64,000 bases of DNA from Taxillus chinensis (Eukaryota > Streptophyta > Magnoliopsida > Santalales > Loranthaceae), in contig CM042084.1 in assembly GCA_023512835.1 (NCBI GenBank), forward strand, positions 15,138,403-15,202,402, read 5' to 3'. This document shows, in pieces, positions 56,573 to 64,000 of the stretch (the stretch's first letter is position 1; the number at the start of each line of letters is the position of its first letter). The notes beneath the pieces are model-generated. The model was not told where the DNA came from. It saw only the letters and a list, made by a program, of their open reading frames with translations, and did no database searches. Made by a program: the position numbers and the translations under genes.

Positions 56573-57971
56573 GTTGGACCCCATTTTGTCCAAGTTGGAC
56601 ATACACATTTATTTTTCACTTTAAACTTCGTTCCTATTTGTTAATCACTTTGTACAGATAAATAAAGAGACGTGACCACCGTTCCAAGAGGGGGATTTCA
56701 ATGACTTCTTTAAAAAGGCTTTCAAATGCCAAAGAGCCCATTCCAGGTGATAGAAAATCAAATTTGAAGATCAATGCCTTCGACCATGCTCAATTCTAAG
56801 GTCAATCGAAGAAGTTGTGGTCAAAACCATATTTGGACCGCTAACGGTGGTCAACAGTGGCCAATATTCAAAACGACACTCCGAATCAGGTCACGAACCT
56901 CATTTTCTTAATCATCTCATCATTCTAAGAATTTTAATGTATATATTGCATATATTTACTTCTACAACTTATTTTTGAAAAATAAAAAAAAAACTTTTTC
57001 GGTAATGAAGCCGTTTAGGGACGTGCATAGTTTTGGCACAAAATAAACTCATTTTTAAGAAAAAAGGATACGTGGTCACTCGTCGTGATGCCCTGAGTCC
57101 AAAACCTATTTTTTCACATTTTATTGAAAGCTGAATTATTTTGCCGATCCAAAAACAAAAAAAAAACACCAGTTAAAAATTTTAATAAAATAAATTAACA
57201 AAAAGCAATTTTCTTCTCTTTTTTTCACCCACTTCAGGCCACATGTCAACATCTAATTGATCAGTAATAATAAAACAAAAATAAAAAACTAAAACAAAAC
57301 AAAATCAAAAATAACAAAAAAAACAAAAAAGTTAAAAAAAAACCCACAACCACACACACCCTATCTCTTCATCTTCCCCGTTCTCTCTCCCCCCTCTCTC
57401 GTCGTCTTGCTCACTCCATGCCACACCAGCCGCGACCACCACGCTAGGCCACCACCCCCATGCCCGGCCAACCTCCTCCAAACCTTCTCTATGCCTGCCC
57501 ATGTCATCCCGAGCCAAGTCACCCCACCCGAGCCAGACGATCGGCCACGCCAAAGCTATCCCCAAATCTCATTCCAGCCATTCTGATTCAAACCTAAAAC
57601 CCTAAATCCCATTGCCTATAAAAACCCCAAGGTCGATCAATCATAGGGGGGCTCTAAAAAAACACAATCGGCAATCCTAAAGTCATCGTCAAATGATCCA
57701 CCCTCTATAGAGAGTCCCCCGCTGGCCACCATCACTTCCAAAATCAGAAATTACCTCCCCGATGGTCACTTTGCACCCCTGTCCTCCAAAATCCTCCCTC
57801 TCGGCATAATGGCTTGCTAAGCACCGCGACGAACCACCTTTGCTCCCTCCAGCCAGCCGACACCGACTACACCAACTCCCGTCGCCTCAGTCACCTCGAT
57901 AACACGTCCGATCACCCCAAGACGCATCACTGTTTCTCCTCTCCAGAATACGGCATTAAGGCCCTCCCACT
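56573..57971 (+). repeat. E4 3' LTR, first part
   Basis: Matches 47226-48608 of the 5' LTR, with scattered substitutions and an extra GAGCCAGACGATCGGCCACG-type insertion near 57530-57560. Interrupted at 57971/57972 by E3. Confidence 0.9.
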
Positions 57972-58356
57972 TGTCACGGGGTCAGCCTCTATAGCAGCTT
58001 AACCCGTGCGGCACCTAGTTCCCACCCGTACGAAGGAACGCTAGGTCAGCCTAACTCGTCGCATTTGGATCGGAACCCATCGATCCGTTGTAAAGCATTT
58101 GTGTAGGGAAGCGCTTAGCGGAAGATCGATTTAAACGAAGGCAATAAACGATTGTATTGAATGCTTGAAAGCTTTACAACATCACTCCCCTACATATAGA
58201 TGTTAACACTTTTTTGGCTATGTCGCCAGGAGACATCATATATGATCGAAACATAAAATCTCTACAACTTACTCTATAAGCTAAGTACAACACTTTACAA
58301 AGGGGAAATACCCCAAAATGGCCTAAGTATGCTAGGATAAGCCTCGGTCCGTGACA
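57972..58356 (-). repeat. E3 3' LTR
   Basis: 385 bp, TGTCACGGACC...CCCCGTGACA on the minus strand. Polypurine tract GGTGGGGGAGAA (58357-58368, minus) lies just upstream. Confidence 0.95.
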
Positions 58357-59168
58357 TTCTCCCCCACCCGATTTCGCAGCGTCCTCGTTGCGTCTTCGGC
58401 TTCCTCGAACTCATTGAACTGCTGGATGTAGCGTTCGGTTTCTTCCCGGTACTCTTCAATATCTTTGGAGAATTGTCCCAGATCCTCTTCCTTCTCCCAG
58501 CTTGCCTCTTCAACCGGCCTGTTCTTCCATTGGACGTAGTACTCCACCCGGCTTGGATCTACGCCCCTTCTTGGCACGACTCTACGAGAGTGGATTTTCT
58601 CTATCTCTTTATCGTAGGTCTTGCCTATTGATGCTGTTGGTGTCCGCACCGCCCGTTGTCCGCTCGTATCTTCCAAATCTTCGTGGTAAGGCTTGAGCAA
58701 ACTAACGTGGAATACCGGATGCCTTTGTAAGCTAGTCGGGAGGTCCAGTTTGTATGAGACCTTCCCAACTCTCTTAAGTACTTTGAAAGGCCCCTCATAT
58801 CGGCCCACCAAACCCTTATGCAATTGTCTGAGTGCTTTGGTTTGGCGCGGAAGGAGTTTGAGCATCACCATGTCTCCTTCCTGAAATTCCAAGGGCCTCC
58901 TTTGTTGATCCGCCCACTTCTTCATCATCTTCGCCGCTTTGTGCAAGTATGCCCTGGCCAGATCCGTCTGTTCATGCCATCCTTTTGCAAACTTGAACGC
59001 CGCGGGGCTCTTTCCAGTGTACCCCCGAGTGATGGAAGTGGGCGTCAATGGTTGCTGCCCAGTTGCGAGTTCGAACGGACTCTCATTCGTGGACTCGCTC
59101 TTCTGCAAGTTATATGAGAATTGGGCTTTGTCCAACAACTTGGCCCAATCTCTTTGGTTGGCACTCAC
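58357..59168 (-). CDS. E3 integrase C-terminus and chromodomain
   Basis: The minus-strand frame 59168-58332 gives 278 codons. N-terminal part: DWAKLLDKAQFSYNLQKSES, SPFELATGQQPLTP; then LKLLPRQTKALRQLHKGLVG, RYEGPFKVLKRVGKVSYKLD, HPVFHVSLLKPY (GPY/F module); then VVPRRGVDPSRVEYYVQWKN, PVEEASWEKEEDL, a chromodomain with the aromatic and E.SWE features. It lacks the preceding core because of a frameshift near 59168. Chromodomains guide integration to marked chromatin. Confidence 0.9.
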
Positions 59169-59352
59169 ATAGTGCCTCGGATATAGCTCGATAAGCCATT
59201 GACACGTTCGTTTGGCCGTCTGTTTGTGGGTGGAAACTTGTTGAAAAGTTTAAGTCCGAACCCATTATCCAGGAACAGCTCGGTCCAAAACCCTGATGAA
59301 TCGTGAGTCCCGATCGCTCACGATTGTCTTTGGAATGCCCCGACTTCACCAC
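59110..59352 (-). pseudogene. E3 integrase core, frameshifted middle part
   Basis: FSTSFHPQTDGQT is visible in the frame 59352-59110, but the second catalytic Asp region (SDRDSRF) is spread over several frames around 59300-59340. At least two frameshifts. Confidence 0.8.
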
Positions 59353-61253
59353 GTACTTGAAGAATAGTCGGGCCGTGTCGTCGCCGTGCGATCCTTCGGA
59401 GCTGGAATGAAAACTCCGTACTTAGAGAATCGGTCGACCACCACAATGATCGTACCGCATCCTTCGGATCTTGGGAGACAAACAATGAAGTCCATCGAAA
59501 CACTTTCCCAAGGTCTTTCCGGAGTAGGCAAAGGTTCTAACAGTCCCACCGATTGCCGATTCTCTATCTTGTCTTGTTGGCACACAAGACAAGTCTTCAC
59601 GTACACTTGAACGTCCTCGTAAAGTTGAGGCCAATAGTAGCTCCGTTCGACCAACGCCAAGGTACGATCGACTCCGGGATGGCCAGCCCACCGCGAGTCG
59701 TGACATTCTTTGAAGATGTCTCTCCTCAAACTTCCCCATTTGGGAACGTACACCCGTTCCCCTCGAGTATGGAGCAAGTCATCCCTTAGCCAAAATCGCC
59801 GCGTCTTCCCAGCTTTGACGCATTCCACCAAGGACTTGGCTAATGGGTCGTGCTCCATTCCTTCCTTCAGTTTGTCCACCAGGGGGAATTGTGGTTGGCT
59901 AATGGCTGCGAGTTCCGCCTTTCGACTTAGTGCATCGGCCACCACATTATTTGTGCCCGGTTTATACTCGAGCACAAAGTCGAATTCCGCTAGGAGTCCT
60001 TGCCACCGTGCTTGCTTCGGAGTTAAGTTCCTTTGAGTTAGGAAATAACTCGTAGCAATGTTGTCCGTCTTCACCACGAACTTGGACCCTAGCAAATAAT
60101 GCCTCCACACCCGAAGGCAATGCATAACAGCCGTCATCTCCTTTTCATGCACCGCGTACCTCCGTTCGGTGCCATTAAGTTTTCGGCTCTCATATGCTAC
60201 AGGATGCCCCTCCTGCATAAGAACTCCACCGATGGCAAAGTCTGAAGCATCCGTGTGAACTTCATAAGGCTTCGTATGGTCCGGCAGTGCCATCACCGGT
60301 CCGTTTGTCACGGCTTGCTTCAACTTATCAAACGCCTCTCGGCAAGCATCATCCCACACCCAAGTCTTGTTTTTCTTTAATAGTTCCGTCAAGGGTGCGG
60401 CAATGTGGGAATAGCCGCGGATGAATCTTCTATAGTAGTTAACCAAGCCAAGGAAGGAACGCATTTCAGGGACTTTCTTGGGCGTCTCCCATTCCTTGAT
60501 GGCTAACACTTTCTTGTTATCCATCTTTAACTTGCCGTCGCCAATGATGTGACCCAAGAAGGGCACCTCCTTCTTCGCAAAGTCACATTTCTCCTTCTTC
60601 ACAAAGAGTTGGTTCTCCCTTAAGATTTGGAAAACCCGCCGTAGGTGTGCCTTGTGTTCCTCCAACGTTTTGCTATAGACGACAATGTCGTCAAGGTACA
60701 CCACGACGAATCTATCCAAGTATGGTTGGAAGATCCGATTCATTAACGTACAGAATGTGGCAGGGGCGTTTGTGAGGCCAAAGGGCATCACCAAGAACTC
60801 GTAAGAGCCGTATCTTGTGACGCACGTCGTCTTTGCCTCATCACCTTCGGCTATCCGCACTTGCCAATATCCCGACCGCAAGTCTAGCTTTGAGAACCAT
60901 CTCGCAGCACCAAGTTGATCAAAGAGGTCGGATATAAGTGGGATGGGGTAGCTGTTCTTCACTGTGATCTTGTTGAGCGCCCTATAGTCAATGCATAGCC
61001 GCATCGACCCATCGTGCTTCTTTTGGAACAACACCGGTGCTCCAAATGGCACTTTGGATGGCCGAATGAACCCGGCATCCAACAAGTCCTTCAATTGTTT
61101 CCGAAGTTCCTCCAACTTCGGTGGTGCCATCCGATAGGGCACCGCAGCGAAGAGCCTTGCACCGGCCTCTAGCTCAATCTTCCTGGTCCACCTCCCGCTT
61201 CGGCGGAAGTTGTTTGGGGAGTTCGGGTGGCATAACGTCCCCAAACTCTTCAA
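59346..61253 (-). CDS. E3 reverse transcriptase, RNase H and integrase N-terminus
   Basis: An open frame of 635 codons. [54 protein letters not shown], and the catalytic YLDDIVVYS. Connection: [16 protein letters not shown]. RNase [36 protein letters not shown] and [13 protein letters not shown]. Integrase zinc finger: [15 protein letters not shown] with CLVCQQDK; core begin: [14 protein letters not shown]. The first about 20 residues ([20 protein letters not shown]) are out of frame with the element's real protein, which joins at about 61175. The best-preserved coding region of the window. Confidence 0.95.
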   Translation of the reverse strand: MKSLGTLCHPNSPNNFRRSGRWTRKIELEAGARLFAAVPYRMAPPKLEELRKQLKDLLDAGFIRPSKVPFGAPVLFQKKHDGSMRLCIDYRALNKITVKNSYPIPLISDLFDQLGAARWFSKLDLRSGYWQVRIAEGDEAKTTCVTRYGSYEFLVMPFGLTNAPATFCTLMNRIFQPYLDRFVVVYLDDIVVYSKTLEEHKAHLRRVFQILRENQLFVKKEKCDFAKKEVPFLGHIIGDGKLKMDNKKVLAIKEWETPKKVPEMRSFLGLVNYYRRFIRGYSHIAAPLTELLKKNKTWVWDDACREAFDKLKQAVTNGPVMALPDHTKPYEVHTDASDFAIGGVLMQEGHPVAYESRKLNGTERRYAVHEKEMTAVMHCLRVWRHYLLGSKFVVKTDNIATSYFLTQRNLTPKQARWQGLLAEFDFVLEYKPGTNNVVADALSRKAELAAISQPQFPLVDKLKEGMEHDPLAKSLVECVKAGKTRRFWLRDDLLHTRGERVYVPKWGSLRRDIFKECHDSRWAGHPGVDRTLALVERSYYWPQLYEDVQVYVKTCLVCQQDKIENRQSVGLLEPLPTPERPWESVSMDFIVCLPRSEGCGTIIVVVDRFSKYGVFIPAPKDRTATTRPDYSSSTW

Positions 61254-62048
61254 GGACCGTCTTCACTTCCGTTGGGGGCTCCTCCCCAACACTTGGGCAT
61301 CCTTCCTTCACCATAGCAATGAAGGTTGGCTCCTGTCGCCTAACTCCTTTAGACAGGTTGGAGCGCCGAAAGAGACTTTGCCTTGAGCTCTTCCTCCCGC
61401 ATTACCTTCACCATGCACGTTTTCCCCTCGTCCATGATGCACATTGTGTTGGTGCTAGGAATTGGAATTGCCCGCACCTGGTCAACGAACTCCATCCCCA
61501 ACACCATGGGATAGTCGTCCATCGACACCACGGAGAGATTCACCTTGCCTCTCCACTCGCCAATACTTAGCTCGATGCCTCGAGCCACGCCATGGATTGG
61601 ACCGGCACCGGAGTTCACCGCCTTGGCCCAGCCCTTCTCTTCCTTGTAGACTATCCCCGTCTACGAGCTTCTTCGACCTTGATGAAGTTGTTGGTCGCAC
61701 CCGTGTCCACCAAGGCCTTAGTTTCAAGGTTGTTGGCCTTAGCGAGTACGTACATGCGGCCCTTCGTCGTCCGGATGGTGGCACCTCCACCTTCGCCTTG
61801 ATTGCATTGAGGAGTTGCAAGGAACCAAGTCGTGGATCCCTTGCATTCCTCTCTTCGTCTTCGTTGATCATCGCGGAGAGCTTGGAGCGCTTCGGGCACT
61901 CGAACGCCTTGTGAGGGCCTTCACAAAGGAAACAGGAGATCCTTGGCTTCTCCCCGTCCTTGGAACCATTCGCGAAGTGTTTTGGGCAAAAGTCCTTAGA
62001 CGGTTGGAAGGGTCTCCCTTTTCCTTCATTTCGGTTGTCTCCCCCCAC
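61254..62048 (-). pseudogene. E3 nucleocapsid knuckle and protease, frameshifted
   Basis: The frame 62048-61482 carries CFLCEGPHKAFEC, a short zinc knuckle (CX2CX3HX4C) known from some chromoviruses. The frame 61899-61651 carries ALVDTGATNNFI, the protease active site; 61618-61349 carries MDDYPMVLGMEFVDQVRAIP, the protease C-terminal part. Frameshifts near 61880, 61650 and 61340. Confidence 0.85.
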
Positions 62049-63053
62049 GTTTCTCCTTGTGGAACCTGTTCACCTTGGAAGTCGATGAAGAACTGGTGGT
62101 TTTCTCCGGCTTCTTGTACTCGATGAGTGATTCGGCCACCGCCATGGCCGACGCCAGGTCCTGCACATTCCTCCGCTGCAGCTCCAGCTTTGCCCATTGT
62201 TGCAATCCGTCCATGAAGGAAAATAATGAATCCTTCGCGGACATGTCTGGGATCTCCAAGATGAGCTCTGAAAACTCGCGGACGTACTCCCGCACCGTGC
62301 CCTTGTGGGTAAGGCGCCGAAGTTTCGCCCGGGACTCGTCCTCCGCGTTCTGGGGATAGAATTGGGCCTTGATCTCCCGCTTGAAATCTGCCCAATTGTC
62401 AATAATACATAGGCCGCTCTCCTTGTCGGCATATCGTCGCCTCCACCACACCATAGCCGAATCGACTAAGTATAGCGGAGCGGTCTTCACCTTCTTTGCC
62501 TCGTCGATAATGTTCAAGGCATCGAATCTTGCTCCATGGTCCAGAGAAAGTTGTCTAACTCCCTCGCATTCCTAGACCCAGCATAGGTCTTAGGTTTCGG
62601 CACGTCGATTTTGGAGCTGGACTGGCCGCCAACGCCACCTTGGGTGACCGCCATCTTACAGAGAGACCAATCCGCCTTGATCTCTTTGATTTCCTCTTGC
62701 ATTGCCAGGATTTGGGACATGAGAGAACCCTTCAAGCCCTCAAATCGAGAGTTCATGTCGTCCATGACGGAGTTGAGAAGCCCTTGCATCCTCCCATAGC
62801 TTTCCTCACCCTCTGAGTCCAGCTTTTCGATGCTTTCAGTGTGCTCCTCGACCACCTCCATCTGTTCGGCTAACGCCAACTCCAATTTGGCTAGCCGACT
62901 TTCCAGCGGACATGTTTCCCTCGAAACGGACTTATCTCTTCTCCGTTCCTTAGCGTGGTGCTCCTTGTCGCGGCCTTCGTGGTCGCCACCACTAATGACA
63001 ATAGATCCTCCGTTTGTCATTTTTACACCGTCTCGAAGTTTTGATTGTTCCAC
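62026..63053 (-). pseudogene. E3 gag, one frameshift
   Basis: Start at 63053 (MEQSKLRDGVKMTNGGSIVI). The frame 63053-62514 has a long charged coiled-coil region (RLAKLELALAEQMEVVEEHT), then IDVPKPKTYAGSRNARELDN. After a one-base frameshift near 62517 it continues in 62517-62026 with LYLVDSAMVWWRRRYADK, FYPQNAEDESRAKLRRLTHK, TVREYVREFSELIL and LSFMDGLQQWAKLELQRR-like capsid blocks. A second frameshift lies near 62045. Confidence 0.9.
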
Positions 63054-63073
63054 CGAACTTTAGCACCAACCGG

Positions 63074-63085
63074 GCTTTGATACCA
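63074..63085 (-). other. E3 primer-binding site (tRNA-Met)
   Basis: TGGTATCAAAGC on the minus strand, two bases after the 5' LTR. Confidence 0.85.
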
Positions 63086-63087
63086 CT

Positions 63088-63472
63088 TGTCACGGGGTCG
63101 GCCTTTATAGCAGCTTAACCCGTGCGGCACCTAGTTCCCACCCGTACGAAGGAACGCTAGGTCGGCCTAACTCGTCGCATTTGGATCGGAACCCATCGAT
63201 CCGTTGTAAAGCATTTGTGTAGGGAAGCGCTTAGCGGAAGATCGATTTAAACGAAGGCAACAAACGATTGTATTGAATGCTTGAAAGCTTTACAACATCA
63301 CTCCCCTACATATAGATGTTAACACTTTTTTGGCTATGTCGCCAGGAGACATCATATATGATCGAAACATAAAATCTCTACAACTTACTCTATAAGCTAA
63401 GTACAACACTTTACAAAGGGGAAATACCCCAAAATGGCCTAAGTATGCTAGGATAAGCCTCGGTCCGTGACA
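63088..63472 (-). repeat. E3 5' LTR
   Basis: 385 bp; differs from 57972-58356 by four transitions, by eye. Confidence 0.95.
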
Positions 63473-63606
63473 CACTCGCTATCGTTCAACCCATCGTTCG
63501 GTCTCCAACAGCCTCCACGAAGGCGATCTAGCACCCCACATCATCCGGCCATTGAAGGGGAAGATGCCCGGTTCATTAACGAGCCCATTTGAGGAGGAAG
63601 GAGACC
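63473..63606 (+). repeat. E4 3' LTR, second part
   Basis: Continues the LTR after E3 (ACCCATCGTTCGGTCTCCAA, CACATCATCCGGCCATTGAA), matching 48605-48743 of the 5' LTR. Homology stops after GAGGAAGGAGACC near 63605. Confidence 0.9.
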
Positions 63607-64000
63607 CCTCTTCGCAAAGTCACATTTCTCCTTCTTCACAAAGAGTTGGTTCTCCCTTAAGATTTGGAAAACCCGCCGTAGGTGTGCCTTGTGTTCCTCC
63701 AACGTTTTGCTATAGACGACAATGTCGTCAAGGTACACCACGACGAATCTATCCAAGTATGGTTGGAAGATCCGATTCATTAACGTATGAGAATGTGGCG
63801 GGGCGTTTGTGAGGCCAAAGGGCATCACCAAGAACTCGTAAGAGCCGTATCTTGTGACGCACGTCGTCTTTGCCTCATCACCTTCGGCTATCCGCACTTG
63901 CCAATATCCCGACCGCAAGTCTAGCTTTGAGAACCATCTCGCAGCACCAAGTTGATCAAAGAGGTCGGATATAAGTGGGATGGGGTAGCTGTTCTTCACT
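63607..64000 (-). pseudogene. Second, truncated copy of E3-family RT
   Basis: Nearly identical to 60571-60965: [41 protein letters not shown] and KKEKCDFAK are readable. It differs by PPHSH in place of PATFC (a small local change near 63787-63797). It starts abruptly inside the RT, with no LTR at the junction with the E4 3' LTR; the open frame continues into E4 sequence by chance ([10 protein letters not shown]). It runs off the window. Confidence 0.92.

Larger units (their letters stand above)
57972..63472 (-). mobile_element. E3: compact, young chromovirus (Ty3/Gypsy, with chromodomain)
   Basis: 5,501 bp, minus strand, with 385-bp LTRs (57972-58356 and 63088-63472) that differ at four positions by eye, all transitions. 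Flanked by CACT on both sides (57968-57971 and 63473-63476); the uninterrupted 5' LTR of E4 has CACT once at the matching place. Gag, protease, RT, RNase H, integrase and a chromodomain are present with several frameshifts. Size and domain form recall Galadriel- or Reina-type chromoviruses; the clade is not certain. Confidence 0.93.
47226..64000 (+). mobile_element. E4: gag-only element of a Tat/Ogre-type family (non-autonomous), 3' LTR interrupted
   Basis: 5' LTR 47226-50408, primer site at 50411-50428, one damaged gag at 51620-53157, then 3.4 kb of non-coding sequence rich in tandem repeats, polypurine tract and 3' LTR from 56573. No protease, RT, RNase H or integrase is present between the LTRs, so it depends on proteins from elsewhere. 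This resembles gag-only LTR elements described in plants (TR-GAG type). The 3' LTR is split by E3 (57972-63472) and stops at about 63606, where an E3-like fragment begins; its end is not in the window. Confidence 0.75.

Overview
This is nuclear DNA of a flowering plant and is dominated by transposable elements. The organism type follows from plant-specific gene families (FAR1/FHY3-like, ankyrin gene with plant-style introns, TTF-type zinc-finger protein), plant chromoviruses with tRNA-Met primer sites, a Tat/Ogre-type element with a tRNA-Arg-like primer site, Copia and LINE remnants, and abundant microsatellites. No species can be named from the sequence alone. No prokaryotic, organellar, rRNA or clear tRNA genes were seen.

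Layout. (1) 1-257: N-terminus of a TTF-type (ZMYM1-like/hAT-derived) protein on the minus strand. (2) 1.4-5.5 kb: a decayed minus-strand LINE with a foreign insert. (3) 5.7-6.5 kb: a plus-strand Copia pol remnant. (4) 7.2-11.7 kb: the 5' half of a spliced ankyrin-repeat gene on the minus strand, with a non-coding first exon and a 2.4 kb intron full of repeats. (5) 12.2-13.2 kb: a plus-strand promoter-like region (GGCCCA, TATA, telo-box) with no long ORF, followed by a strong RNA hairpin. (6) 13.5-17.4 kb: a minus-strand FAR1/FRS-like gene broken by a 2.27 kb Gypsy solo LTR with a perfect 5-bp target duplication. (7) 17.4-21.4 kb: low-complexity and microsatellite DNA. (8) 21.4-31.5 kb: a complete but frameshifted Tekay/Del-type chromovirus (E1); the solo LTR in the FAR1 gene belongs to the same family.

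(9) 31.5-47.2 kb is a nest: an AT-rich long inverted repeat, interrupted by a minus-strand solo LTR of a Tat/Ogre-type family, itself interrupted by a second complete Tekay-type chromovirus (E2, 33766-42690) and by a Copia-like solo LTR (44183-45462). (10) 47.2 kb to the end: a large plus-strand element of the same Tat/Ogre LTR family that encodes only a damaged Gag and long non-coding tandem-repeat regions. Its 3' LTR is split by a young minus-strand chromovirus (E3, 57972-63472, LTRs differing at 4 of 385 positions by eye) and is then cut off at about 63607 by a second, truncated copy of E3-like pol.

How the parts work together: the retrotransposons are self-contained Gag-Pol units, mostly inactivated by frameshifts and nonsense codons. 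The gag-only element would have to borrow reverse transcriptase and integrase from an autonomous relative. The only sequences that look like host genes are the ankyrin gene, the FAR1-like gene, the TTF-type fragment and the unassigned 12.4 kb transcription unit. Several frameshifts lie in A/T homopolymers, so part of the apparent decay may be assembly error.
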